Assembly: GCF_030580855.1 (NCBI RefSeq)
Contig: NZ_JAUQOP010000032.1
Coordinates: forward strand, 1-64,000
DNA length: 64,000 bases
From: Pseudomonas citrullilanati
GTDB taxonomy: Bacteria > Pseudomonadota > Gammaproteobacteria > Pseudomonadales > Pseudomonadaceae
Direction of reading: 5' to 3'
A model generated the notes under the pieces. That model was not told where the DNA came from. It saw only the letters and a list, made by a program, of their open reading frames with translations, and ran no database searches. Shown here in pieces: positions 1 through 7,950 of the stretch (positions within the stretch are counted from its first letter, which is position 1; each line of letters begins with the position of its first letter). The position numbers and the translations under genes were made by a program.

Positions 1-139
1 AAATGTGGCGCTGGGCCCAGCGCACGCGATGGGCCAGGCGTTCTTCGTTGGCCGGCAGGCTGGTGAACCCGGGCCCGGCGCAACGGGCCAAATCCAGCAG
101 CGCGGGCAGGTCGGTGAGGGCGACCGGGCGGACAATCAT
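1..139 (-). CDS. aruG: Arginine N-succinyltransferase, subunit AruG (AII) type, cut by window edge
   Basis: Only the first 46 or so codons lie in the window; the gene runs off the left edge. The start at 139 gives MIVRPVALTDLPALL and later SLPANEERLAHRV, the usual N-terminus of the second Pseudomonas arginine succinyltransferase subunit. It is a paralogue of the aruF product just upstream: both share an (I/L)xRPVxxxDLPxL opening and a TSLP...ERL segment. The 61 bases between them and the shared strand point to one transcript. In the known pathway AruF and AruG together succinylate arginine with succinyl-CoA as the first step of the AST route. Identity is good, but most of the protein is not visible. 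Confidence 0.85.
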   Translation of the reverse strand, partial: MIVRPVALTDLPALLDLARCAGPGFTSLPANEERLAHRVRWAQRHI

Positions 140-200
140 GATGCGGCTCCTTCGTGGTGCCGGTGCGCAGACCGAGGGAAGAGGCGGGCTCGACTGTGCT

Positions 201-1217
201 TCATAGGGCCACCACCCGGATCGGTTCGCCTGGCGCGACATCCAGGGCGGCCAGCAGGTCGGGCGTCAAGCCCACGGGGCCTTCGGCGTCCAGGTCCAGC
301 TCGGCGACGATGGCCCGGTAGTTGCCAAGGCCTTCATTGCTCACCAGGTAACGACCACGGGCATCGATTTGCGCGCATGGCCGGGCGACCGTGACACGGC
401 CCTGGGTGACGGAGCGGATGTTCGCGACACGCGCGTGCAGCGTCGGCCCGCCGTCGAAGATGTCCACGTAGCTGTGGGTGTCGAAACCCTCGTCGACCAG
501 GATATCGAAGGCCTCCTGGCCGTCGGGGTGGACCCGGCCGATGCACGCCTGGGCCGCTGGCGGCAGCATGGGCACGTAGATCGGGTATTGCGGCATCAGC
601 TCGGCGAGGAAGGTGCGGCTCTGCAAGCCGCACAGGCGTTCGGCCTCGACGTAGGGCAGGTCGAAGAAGTGCTGGCCGATGGCGTCCCAGAACGGCGACT
701 GGCCGTCTTCGCTGCTGAAACCGACGATTTCGCTGATCACCCCGTCGGCAAAGCGCCGGGGGTGGGCGGCGATGAACATCAGCCGCGCCCGGGACAACAG
801 CGCCGAGGCCGGTGTGCGCACCCGCTCGGCGTCGATGTGAAAGCCGCGCAGCAGCGTCTGGCCATTGAGGTCTTGGCACAGCGACAGCGCCGGGACCCCG
901 TGCTGGATGTTCAGCTCCCGGGATTCGCTGGAAAACGGACGGTTGCGCAGGCTGTAGAACGGTTCGTTGCAGCCGGTGCAGGCGAGCACTTGCGAGCAGC
1001 CCACCAGGCGGCCGGATTCGAGGTCCTGCAGGACGAAAAAATAGCTCTCCCCGCCAGGCTTTTGCACGTCGGCCTCGAACGAGGCGCACGAAGCGAGGAT
1101 TTTCTCCCGCAGCCGCTCGCGGTCGTCTGGCAGCGACGTGATGCCCACCAGGCTTTTCCGGGCCAGCTGCTGCAGTTGCGGCAGGTCGGCGAGTTGCACT
1201 GGACGTAAGGCCAGCAT
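201..1217 (-). CDS. aruF: Arginine N-succinyltransferase, subunit AruF (AI) type
   Basis: This 338-residue cytoplasmic enzyme belongs to the AstA/AruF family, which transfers succinyl from succinyl-CoA to the alpha-amino group of arginine (AST catabolism). Family segments seen include GGESYFFVLQDLESGRLVGC, NRPFSSESRELNIQHG, FWDAIGQHFFDLPYVEAE and FLAELMPQYPIYVPML. The ATG at 1217 is chosen because AGGAG lies 8 bases upstream and the protein then begins MLALRPVQLADLPQL, as in the family; the open frame extends 13 codons further without such support. In P. aeruginosa aruF follows aruC, but here the upstream neighbour is an amino-acid permease 110 bases away. This pair may therefore be rearranged or a second copy. 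The family call is secure. Confidence 0.93.
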   Translation of the reverse strand: MLALRPVQLADLPQLQQLARKSLVGITSLPDDRERLREKILASCASFEADVQKPGGESYFFVLQDLESGRLVGCSQVLACTGCNEPFYSLRNRPFSSESRELNIQHGVPALSLCQDLNGQTLLRGFHIDAERVRTPASALLSRARLMFIAAHPRRFADGVISEIVGFSSEDGQSPFWDAIGQHFFDLPYVEAERLCGLQSRTFLAELMPQYPIYVPMLPPAAQACIGRVHPDGQEAFDILVDEGFDTHSYVDIFDGGPTLHARVANIRSVTQGRVTVARPCAQIDARGRYLVSNEGLGNYRAIVAELDLDAEGPVGLTPDLLAALDVAPGEPIRVVAL

Positions 1218-1240
1218 GGATTGCACTCCTGTTCCAGAGG

Positions 1241-1322
1241 GCCCGGTGCCAGGCACCGGGCTTGACGATCACTGTCGATGTCCACGCATTGTCATCATGG
1301 GCGGTCGAACCCTTCGACCGCC
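1241..1322 (-). other. Two inverted repeats between the permease and aruF
   Basis: A 10-base perfect palindrome with one central base occupies 1241-1261 (CCCGGTGCC arms). A second 10-base inverted repeat with a 3-base loop occupies 1300-1322 (GGCGGTCGAA/TTCGACCGCC), directly after the permease stop. Neither is followed by a T-run on the minus strand. They fit an mRNA processing or attenuation structure better than a strong intrinsic terminator. Confidence 0.45.
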
Positions 1323-1327
1323 GAACC

Positions 1328-2677
1328 TCATTGGCCGGCCGGGTCGGGCAGGGCCGTGCGACCGCCGAATCTGTTCAAGGCACACAGGTAGACCACGCCG
1401 ACGGCAATCCAGACCAGGCCGAGCTTCTGCGCGCCCACGCCCATGTTGTACATGATGGCCGCGACGATCGCGAAACCCACCAGGGGGCAGGCCAGGTGCC
1501 GGATGAACTGGCCCGAGCGCTGGCGCCGCCAGTAGTGGTTGATCACGGTGAGGTGCAGCAGCATGAAGCCGCTCAGGGCGCCGAAATTGACCAGGGAGGT
1601 CAGGGTGTCCACGGCATCGATGAACAGGTAGCAGATCAGCAACGACAGCAGCGCGACCAGGTAGATGCTCACGTACGGGGTGTTGTGCCGTGGATGAACC
1701 TTGGCCAGCACCCTGGGCAACTGGCCGTCCCGGGCCATGCCGAACAACAGGCGCGACACCGCCGCCTGCGAGGTGATCGCCACCGCCACGCCCCAGGCCA
1801 GGGCTGTGGCGACCGCGGTCAAGGTGGCCAGCCAACTGCCGGCCGCCAGCTCGGCGATTTCATAGAAGGCGGTGTCAGCGGACTTGAAGCCCATGCCGGC
1901 CGCCAGGTCCGTGGCGATCCAGGTCTGCACCACGAAGATCGCCCCCATCACCACAAGCGTGACCAGCGCCGCCTTGCCGATGCTGCGGCCGGGTTCATGC
2001 TTGATCTCCTCGGCCAGGGTGGAAATGGCGTCGAAGCCCAGGAACGACAACACCGCGATGGACACGGCTTGCATCAGCAGGGCGAAGTTGAAGTGCTCCG
2101 GGCTGTACAGCGGCGCCAGGGTCAGCTGGCCGTTACCGGCGCCACCGTGCAGGGCCGACCAGGCGTAGGCCAGGAAGATCCCCAGCACCACCAGTTGGGC
2201 CAGCAGGAACAGGATGTTCATCCGTGCGGTAAAGGTGATGCCGCGCAGGTTGACGAAGGTCGCGCTCAGCAGGAACGCGAGGATGAAACCGACCTTGGGA
2301 ATGTCCGGGTACAGGTGATTCAGCGCCATTGCGGCGTACACGTACAGCAGCGGCGGGATCAGCAGGTAGTCCAGCAGCATCAACCAGCCGGCAATGAAGC
2401 CGACGTGCCGGTTGAGTCCCCGTTGCGCGTAGGAATAGACCGAGCCGGCCACCGGAAAGGCCCGGGCCATGCTGCCGTAGCTCAGCGCGGTGAACAGCAT
2501 CGCCACCATGCCGATGATGTACGCCAGCGGCACCATCCCCGGCGCCTCGGCGTTCACGTAGCCATACACGCCGAACGGCGCGATGGGGATCATGAAGATC
2601 ATCCCGTACACCACCAGGTCGGTCAGTGACAGGCTGCGTTTCAACTCCTGTTTGTAGCCAAATGCCTCGATACTCAT
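1328..2677 (-). CDS. APC-superfamily amino acid/amine permease
   Basis: This 449-residue inner-membrane protein has about 12 hydrophobic segments and belongs to the amino acid-polyamine-organocation family. The N-terminal LTDLVVYGMIFMIPIAPFG and the following GSMARAFPVAGSVYSYAQR are typical of helices 1 and 2; FLGFDAISTLAEE is the usual helix-6 region. The ATG at 2677 has AAGGA about 9 bases upstream. It lies 45 bases after the N-formylglutamate-amidohydrolase-type gene on the same strand, so it is probably the uptake step of that unit. PuuP-like putrescine importers are the nearest family guess, but the substrate cannot be read from the sequence. Confidence 0.85.
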   Translation of the reverse strand: MSIEAFGYKQELKRSLSLTDLVVYGMIFMIPIAPFGVYGYVNAEAPGMVPLAYIIGMVAMLFTALSYGSMARAFPVAGSVYSYAQRGLNRHVGFIAGWLMLLDYLLIPPLLYVYAAMALNHLYPDIPKVGFILAFLLSATFVNLRGITFTARMNILFLLAQLVVLGIFLAYAWSALHGGAGNGQLTLAPLYSPEHFNFALLMQAVSIAVLSFLGFDAISTLAEEIKHEPGRSIGKAALVTLVVMGAIFVVQTWIATDLAAGMGFKSADTAFYEIAELAAGSWLATLTAVATALAWGVAVAITSQAAVSRLLFGMARDGQLPRVLAKVHPRHNTPYVSIYLVALLSLLICYLFIDAVDTLTSLVNFGALSGFMLLHLTVINHYWRRQRSGQFIRHLACPLVGFAIVAAIMYNMGVGAQKLGLVWIAVGVVYLCALNRFGGRTALPDPAGQ

Positions 2678-2722
2678 GAGCCGTTTTCCTTTTCAGCTGT
2701 GTGGGGGGTGTCGCTTGCCGCT

Positions 2723-3484
2723 CTAGAGCAGCGGGGCCAGGTACGCGCTCCAGGTCCGTACCGCTTCGGGGCTGCGCAAAAGGTCGTTGCGTACTTCGAT
2801 CAACACCGAGTCCAGGCCGCGTCCATCGCCGTGCACCGGGACCGTCATGTCGGTCAACGGGTTGATCTTGTAGGGTTGGTTACCGGCCGCCCGCAGCGAA
2901 TGGCGGGCCAGCCCGTCGACGATGCGCTGGGCATAGTCCCGGGCTTCACCGAACAGCACGCCGGCTTCCAGTGCGCGTGGCTGGCCGTAGAACACCGGGG
3001 TGAAGCTGTGGATGCCCACCACCCGCACCGGGCGGTTGTCGGCCAGCCGCCGGTCGATCAACGCGCGCAGGCGATCGTGGAACGGATGGAACAGGCACTG
3101 CTGGCGGTAGGCGCGGGTGGCGTCGTCCAGGGACTGGTTACCCGGGACCTGGTAGATCTCGCTTTGTGGCGGGATGCTGTCGGCCACGTGAAGCGGGCGG
3201 TTCAAGTCGATCAGCAGCCGCGAGTAGCGAGCTGACAGTAACGTTGCACCGAGGGTCTCGGACAGGCGCTCGGCCAGGGCCAGGGCGCCGATGTCCCAGG
3301 CGATGTGTTCATGGGCGGCGGTTTCATCCAGGCCCAGGTCGTTCAGGGCCGCGGGGATGAAGCGGCTGGCGTGTTCGCACACCAGCAACAGGGGGTGTTC
3401 GGATTCTTCCCGCAGCAACCGGTAGGCCGGCTCGGTGTAGAGCCCCGACTCGGCACATTCAATAGATTCGCGCATAGTGCTCAC
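2723..3484 (-). CDS. N-formylglutamate amidohydrolase family protein
   Basis: The product is about 250 residues. It belongs to the N-formylglutamate deformylase (HutG-like) family of zinc amidohydrolases, with LLVCEHASRFIPA, HIAWDIGALALAERL, ARYSRLLIDLNRP, VVGIHSFTPVF and a final VLIEVRNDL. The family hydrolyses N-formyl or similar N-acyl amino acids. The frame opens with GTG at 3484, overlapping the upstream ligase gene by 26 bases; an in-frame ATG at 3475 is an alternative. No strong ribosome site is seen, which suggests translational coupling. No hut genes are nearby, so its substrate is probably a product of this operon rather than formylglutamate from histidine. Confidence 0.88.
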   Translation of the reverse strand: MSTMRESIECAESGLYTEPAYRLLREESEHPLLLVCEHASRFIPAALNDLGLDETAAHEHIAWDIGALALAERLSETLGATLLSARYSRLLIDLNRPLHVADSIPPQSEIYQVPGNQSLDDATRAYRQQCLFHPFHDRLRALIDRRLADNRPVRVVGIHSFTPVFYGQPRALEAGVLFGEARDYAQRIVDGLARHSLRAAGNQPYKINPLTDMTVPVHGDGRGLDSVLIEVRNDLLRSPEAVRTWSAYLAPLL

Positions 3485-4811
3485 AACGCTCGGCAGGTGA
3501 CAGCGCCTCGGTCAAGGCCAGCTCCTGGGCCTTCAAGGCGAAATAGGTTTCGACCAGCGGGCGGGGCAGGGCCTCGAACAGCGCCCCGCTGTGACGCAGG
3601 CAATCCAGTGCCTGGGCCAGGGTCGTTGGCAGGGCGATGATGCCACGTTCGCGCCGCTGTGCTTCATCCAGCTCATCGGGTATTTCATCGGTCACGGCGT
3701 TCAGCGGCAGGCATTGCTCGATGCCCAGCCGTCCGGCGATCAACACGGCGGCCATCGCCAGGTGCGGTGAGGCGGTGGCGTCCACGGCGCGGAACTCCAG
3801 GTTGTACTGGTTCGCCACCGGTTTGCCGCCCAGGCTCACGGTCGGGCAGATGCGCAACGCCGCCTCGCGGTTGCGCTGTCCCAGGCAGGCATGGGAGGCG
3901 CTCCAGTGATGGGGTTGCAGGCGCTCGTAGGACACCGGGGTCGGCGCGGTGAAAGCGCACAGCGCCGGCAGATAGTGCAGCACGCCAGCCGCCCAATGGC
4001 GGCCGAGGCTGGAGAGCCCGTTGGCGCTGGCGGCGTCATGCAGCACCGGGTCGCCGCTCAGGTCCTGCAGGCTCAGGTGCAGGTGCACGCCGTTGCACAC
4101 GGCGTTTTCCGCGGTCTTGGGGGCGAAACTCAGGTCCAGGCCCATTTGCCGGGCGATCTCCCGGCTGATTTCCCGCACGTTCACCGCTCGGTCGGCGGCG
4201 GCCACGCCGAGGGACGGACGGCAGGTGATTTCATACTGGTGCTTGCCGTATTCCGGCAGGAACATTTCCGGTTCGACCCCACCGGCCCGCAGCGCACCGA
4301 GCAGCCAGCCGGCGAACCCGGCCTGCTGGCGCTGGGCCTGGAGGCTGAAGGCCAGGCGATCGGGCAGGGCGGGCGTGGCGTTGAGGTTGAACTCATGCTC
4401 GAACGCGGCGTAGACCTGCAACCCCAGCGCTGTGCGGTAGCGTTCCACCTCGTCCTGCAGCAGCGTGCGCGGACAGGCGCCCCAGGGCCGGCCGTCGGTT
4501 TCGCGCACGTCGCAATGAATGAAATCCAGAGCGGGCGCTTCGCTGTCGGGACCGTTGTCGACGGTCACCCGGCTGGACAGGTCCGGTATCAGCCGCAAAT
4601 CGCCATGGGCACCCCAGGGGTTGCTCGCCGCGATGATGTCCTGGGGCGTCAGCGCGCTGTTGGCCGGCACCCAGCCACACCCGGCGCTGGCGTAGTGGGC
4701 CAGCTCGTCGCTGGGGAACGAACGCCCGCGGGTCACGCCGATCAGGTCGGTGCTCACCAGCGTCGTCAGGGGCAACGGTGACAAGCGCGGCGTCGTGTCG
4801 AGGCGGCTCAT
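3459..4811 (-). CDS. Glutamine synthetase-like (gamma-glutamylamine synthetase type) ligase
   Basis: The 450-residue protein has the glutamine synthetase catalytic fold. Active-site motifs are complete: FEHEFNL, the ATP/glutamate loop NGVHLHLSL, HWSASHACLGQRNREAALRI and NLEFRAVDATASPHLAMAA. Family members without a housekeeping role ligate glutamate or another acid to amines at ATP cost (PuuA and similar). The ATG at 4811 overlaps the stop of the isochorismatase-fold gene by four bases (ATGA), and the downstream amidohydrolase overlaps its 3' end, so the three are translated together. This is not the housekeeping glnA, which has a different context. The amine or acid substrate is unknown. Confidence 0.85.
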   Translation of the reverse strand: MSRLDTTPRLSPLPLTTLVSTDLIGVTRGRSFPSDELAHYASAGCGWVPANSALTPQDIIAASNPWGAHGDLRLIPDLSSRVTVDNGPDSEAPALDFIHCDVRETDGRPWGACPRTLLQDEVERYRTALGLQVYAAFEHEFNLNATPALPDRLAFSLQAQRQQAGFAGWLLGALRAGGVEPEMFLPEYGKHQYEITCRPSLGVAAADRAVNVREISREIARQMGLDLSFAPKTAENAVCNGVHLHLSLQDLSGDPVLHDAASANGLSSLGRHWAAGVLHYLPALCAFTAPTPVSYERLQPHHWSASHACLGQRNREAALRICPTVSLGGKPVANQYNLEFRAVDATASPHLAMAAVLIAGRLGIEQCLPLNAVTDEIPDELDEAQRRERGIIALPTTLAQALDCLRHSGALFEALPRPLVETYFALKAQELALTEALSPAERCEHYARIY

Positions 4812-5452
4812 GGCTGCATCTCCTGCAAGCGTCCGAGCACGGTGGCGGTGTCCGTGATCCAGCAATAGCCCTTGATCGCGTTCAGGCACACCAGGTGGCG
4901 CTGTTCGGTGTACGTGGCGCAGGCATCGTCCACCAGGGTGACCAGGTAGCCCCGGTCGGCGGCGTCGCGCACGGCCATGTCCACGCATTGGTCGGTGACG
5001 ATGCCGGCGACGATCAGGTGGCGCGTTTCCAGGTTGCGCAGCACGTAGTCGATGTTGGTGGAATTGAAGACGCCGGAGGACGTCTTCGGCAGCACGATCT
5101 CGTTTTCCTGCGGGGCCAGCTCGGCGATGATCTGCGCCTCGGGGCTGCCCTTGGGCAGGTGCATGTCCGACAGCTTGTGGTCCAGGGAGCGGTCGCGGCC
5201 ATCGGCGGTGAGGCTTTCGATGTGGGTGTGCAACACGTTCTGTCGCGCCGCCCGCATCGCGGCGAGCAAGCGCTGCTGGTTGGGAATCACCTGCTGCCGA
5301 GCGCGGCGGATGAAGTACTCGGCCTCGGGGCTGTCCAAGTGGGCATCGAATTGCACGTCCAGCCAGGCGCGTTGCATGTCCACCAGCAACAGGGCCGTAT
5401 GGTCGCGGGTGAACGGCAGGTCCCGGGGAGAACGGTGGGGGAGCGAGAACAT
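4808..5452 (-). CDS. Isochorismatase-family cysteine hydrolase
   Basis: The 214-residue protein has the isochorismatase/nicotinamidase fold. ALLLVDMQRAWLD carries the catalytic Asp, the conserved Lys lies in IVLPKTSSGVFNSTN, and the nucleophile Cys is in VAGIVTDQCVDMAVRDA. The start at 5452 follows the regulator stop by two bases; a longer open frame upstream overlaps the regulator and is not supported. Members hydrolyse amides such as N-carbamoylsarcosine, ureidoacrylate or nicotinamide. Its place between an RpiR regulator and a GS-like ligase suggests amide release in the same pathway. The substrate is not deducible. Confidence 0.87.
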   Translation of the reverse strand: MFSLPHRSPRDLPFTRDHTALLLVDMQRAWLDVQFDAHLDSPEAEYFIRRARQQVIPNQQRLLAAMRAARQNVLHTHIESLTADGRDRSLDHKLSDMHLPKGSPEAQIIAELAPQENEIVLPKTSSGVFNSTNIDYVLRNLETRHLIVAGIVTDQCVDMAVRDAADRGYLVTLVDDACATYTEQRHLVCLNAIKGYCWITDTATVLGRLQEMQP

Positions 5453-5454
5453 CC

Positions 5455-6309
5455 TTATTTTTCCTCCAGCAGGTGCGTGTTGAACGTCGAGCGCAAGGCG
5501 TCGATGCCGTCCAGGCGTTCGGCCAGGTCGGGGCATTGCAGCGCCAGGCAGGCGACCAGCGCCTCGACCTGGGCCAGCGCCGGGACCAGGCTGTCGAACG
5601 CCGAGATCGATTCCACCGGGGCGCTGATGATCAGGTCGGCCAGCTCGCGCAGGGGTGAAGCGTAGACGTCGCTGAACAACACCACCCGGGCATGTCGTTC
5701 CTTGGCCGCCTTCGCCACGCGCAAGGCCTGGGCCTGGTAGCGCCGGTAGTCGAAGATCAGCACCAGGTCCTGGCGCTGTATGTCGAACAACCGGTCGGGC
5801 AACTGGGCGTTGTCTTCCAGGGCGAAGCAACCGGCGCGCAGCAGGCGCAGATGGTTAAGCAAATAGTGGGCGAGGAAACTGCTGAAGCGCCCGCCAAAGC
5901 AATGCACCTGATGGCGGCTGTCGAGCAGCCACTGCATGAGCACGCGCACGTCTTCGGGTTGGGTCAGCGCCTGGGTATCGCTGAGATTGCGTTGGCTGAC
6001 CGCCAGGTACTGGCTCCAGGTATCGCCTTGCTGCGCCTTGGCCCGGGGTTGCAACAGCGTGCGCGGGGAGCGCAGGCGGTGGTCCATGTCACTGAGCAGC
6101 GCTTCCTGGAATTGGGCATAGCCACCAAAACCGAGCTTTTTCACCAGCCGCACGATGGTCGGGTCGCTGACGCCAGCGCGGTCCGCCAGGCGCGACATCG
6201 GCCCCAGGCCGTTGCGCGGGTAATGATCGAGCAAGGCGCGGACGACCTTGCGTTCCGACGGCGTCAATACCAGGCCGGGATCGGTGATCAAGTCTCTGAG
6301 GGGCGGCAT
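5455..6309 (-). CDS. MurR/RpiR-family transcriptional regulator
   Basis: The 284-residue protein has an N-terminal RpiR helix-turn-helix domain (about residues 1-80; LADRAGVSDPTIVRLVKKLGF is the recognition part) and a C-terminal SIS sugar/ligand-binding fold (VHCFGGRFSSFLAHYL, VLIFDYRRY, ARVVLFSDVYASPLRELADL). The ATG at 6309 has AAGGAG at good spacing. An in-frame ATG at 6348 would add 13 residues, but its AGGAG sits only two bases away. As first gene of the operon it probably controls itself and the four catabolic or transport genes behind it. A palindrome at 6369-6386 is a candidate site. The effector is unknown. Confidence 0.88.
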   Translation of the reverse strand: MPPLRDLITDPGLVLTPSERKVVRALLDHYPRNGLGPMSRLADRAGVSDPTIVRLVKKLGFGGYAQFQEALLSDMDHRLRSPRTLLQPRAKAQQGDTWSQYLAVSQRNLSDTQALTQPEDVRVLMQWLLDSRHQVHCFGGRFSSFLAHYLLNHLRLLRAGCFALEDNAQLPDRLFDIQRQDLVLIFDYRRYQAQALRVAKAAKERHARVVLFSDVYASPLRELADLIISAPVESISAFDSLVPALAQVEALVACLALQCPDLAERLDGIDALRSTFNTHLLEEK

Positions 6310-6368
6310 CCGTGCTCCTTGCCAGGATGGGTGTTGGTTTTCTTCCATAACTCCTGAAAATAGTATTT

Positions 6369-6386
6369 ATGTAGCAGGTGCTACAT
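6369..6386 (-). promoter_or_regulatory. Candidate operator palindrome upstream of the RpiR operon
   Basis: ATGTAGCA-GG-TGCTACAT is a perfect 8-base inverted repeat with a 2-base centre, 21-60 bases before the two possible regulator starts and at the edge of the divergent interval. Its place and symmetry suit binding of a dimeric regulator. The assignment to the RpiR protein is inference. Confidence 0.45.
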
Positions 6387-6607
6387 GTCCAGCGCTTTTT
6401 GCGCCTCGTTTAAGAACTTCGAATAGGGTACGAAAGCACTGTAGGGCTTGGCTTTGGCTGATGCGAATCGGTATGTCAGCTAACGCTTTTTGTTGTGTAA
6501 GAAATGTCGCCGTTTTGTCCCGGTTATTTGATTTCGTATAAGGTGCTGTACAAGCAAAACCCGGATTATCCCGTTGATGAACCTCTTTGAAATGTGTGAG
6601 TTCCCGC

Positions 6608-7183
6608 GTGCAAGCCACCCGTCTGACCCTGATCTGCCATGCTCGCACCGTCGCCCAGAAACAGGCGCGTTTCAGCCTGGATGAGCCGCTGGACGTCGAT
6701 TGGCTGGCCCCGCGCCGGGGTATTGGCAAGCATTACCCGAGCGTTCGGCAATTGCTGTGCGCACCGGAGCTACGCGCTCGCCAGACCGCCGCGTTGTTCG
6801 GCCCCGAGCCCCGGTTGGTCCAGGCCCTGGCCGATTGCGACCTCGGACGCTGGCGCGGGCTGTCCATCGATGCGTTGCACCAGGACGAACCGGCCGCGGT
6901 GCAAGCCTGGCTCGACGACCCTGACGCGGCGCCCCACGGCGGTGAGTCCGTCGCCGATGTGTGCCGCCGTGTCGGGGACTGGTTGACGGGCCTGCAGGCC
7001 CGGCCGGGGCACGTGCTGGCTGTCACCCATCCCTTTGTGATCCGTGCGGCGCTGGTCCATGCCATGGGCTGCCCCGCAGCGTTCAACCGGATCGACATCG
7101 AGCCGCTGTCGGCCGTCGAACTGCGCTTCAACGGCGTCTGGCGATTGCGCACCCAGGGCCCCGGCCAGGAGACCTCGCCATGA
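6608..7183 (+). CDS. Histidine phosphatase (phosphoglycerate-mutase-like), linked to cobF
   Basis: About 191 residues of the histidine phosphatase superfamily. The N-terminal LTLICHARTVAQKQARF corresponds to the RHG region, although here the motif reads CHART rather than RHGxT. The second histidine is in VLAVTHPFVIRAAL, and the conserved acid/Arg region is LLCAPELRARQTAALFG. The start is uncertain: GTG at 6608 is preferred, with GTG 6596 and TTG 6587 also in frame and no strong ribosome site. Its stop overlaps the cobF start (ATGA), so a role in cobalamin metabolism comparable to CobC-type phosphatases is possible but unproven. Confidence 0.75.
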   Translation: MQATRLTLICHARTVAQKQARFSLDEPLDVDWLAPRRGIGKHYPSVRQLLCAPELRARQTAALFGPEPRLVQALADCDLGRWRGLSIDALHQDEPAAVQAWLDDPDAAPHGGESVADVCRRVGDWLTGLQARPGHVLAVTHPFVIRAALVHAMGCPAAFNRIDIEPLSAVELRFNGVWRLRTQGPGQETSP

Positions 7184-7935
7184 AGACGCTGTACGTCATC
7201 GGCATCGGAGCCGGCGACCCGGATCACCTGACGATGCAGGCGGTGAAAGCCCTGAATCAAGTGGACGTGTTCTTTCTCATGGACAAGGGCCCGGCCAAGG
7301 ACAAGTTGCTGGACCTGCGCCACGAAATCTGCCGACGCTACATCGTCGATCACCCGCACCGTTTCGTCACGGCCGACAGTCCCGAGCGCCAGCGTGGCGA
7401 ACCGGATTACCCGGCCAGCGTCGAAGACCTCAACCGCGCGAAACAGGCTACGTTCGAACGGCTGATCGATGAGGAGCTGTCCGATGGGCAACGTGGTGGT
7501 TTCCTGGTGTGGGGCGACCCTTCGCTGTACGACAGCACGGTGCGCATCCTGCAGTCGATACGCGAGGCGGGCCGCTGTGCCTTCGAATTCGAGGTGATCC
7601 CCGGCATCAGCAGCGTCCAGGCCCTCGCGGCTCGCCATCAGGTGCCGTTGAACAGCATCGGCGGCGCGCTGGAGATCACCACCGGGCGGCGCTTGGCGGC
7701 GGGGCAGGTGGGCGACGCCGCCACCGTGGTGGTGATGCTCGACGCCGAGGACGCGTATCGCCAGGTGAGTGATCCAGATACGCAGGTTTACTGGGGCGCC
7801 TATGTGGGGACGCCGGATGAAATCCTGATCCGTGGCCGGCTCGGGGACGTGGCCGATGACATCGAGCGCACGCGCAAGGCCGCGCGAAAGCAGAACGGGT
7901 GGATCATGGACACGTACGTGTTGCGCAAGCCCTGA
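7180..7935 (+). CDS. cobF: Precorrin-6A synthase (deacetylating) CobF
   Basis: 251 residues, a SAM-dependent tetrapyrrole methyltransferase. The opening TLYVIGIGAGDPDHLTMQAV is the family's glycine-rich SAM region; GGFLVWGDPSLYDSTVRIL and FEVIPGISSVQALAARH are the other signatures. In the aerobic cobalamin route CobF methylates C-1 and releases the extruded C-20 fragment as acetate to give precorrin-6A. The ATG overlaps the stop of the phosphatase gene, so the two are co-translated. No cobalamin-box sequence was recognised upstream of the pair. The ends of the gene match the usual family length. Confidence 0.92.
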   Translation: MKTLYVIGIGAGDPDHLTMQAVKALNQVDVFFLMDKGPAKDKLLDLRHEICRRYIVDHPHRFVTADSPERQRGEPDYPASVEDLNRAKQATFERLIDEELSDGQRGGFLVWGDPSLYDSTVRILQSIREAGRCAFEFEVIPGISSVQALAARHQVPLNSIGGALEITTGRRLAAGQVGDAATVVVMLDAEDAYRQVSDPDTQVYWGAYVGTPDEILIRGRLGDVADDIERTRKAARKQNGWIMDTYVLRKP

Positions 7936-7950
7936 TTCGCCCGCCGGGCC

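Noticed and set aside
1262..2629. 455-codon open frame on the plus strand opposite the APC permease
   Set aside because: Gln/His/Arg-rich shadow of a membrane protein gene, no domain or ribosome site.
6310..6607. Possible cobalamin riboswitch before the phosphatase-cobF pair
   Set aside because: No cobalamin-box sequence or the expected long structured leader could be recognised.
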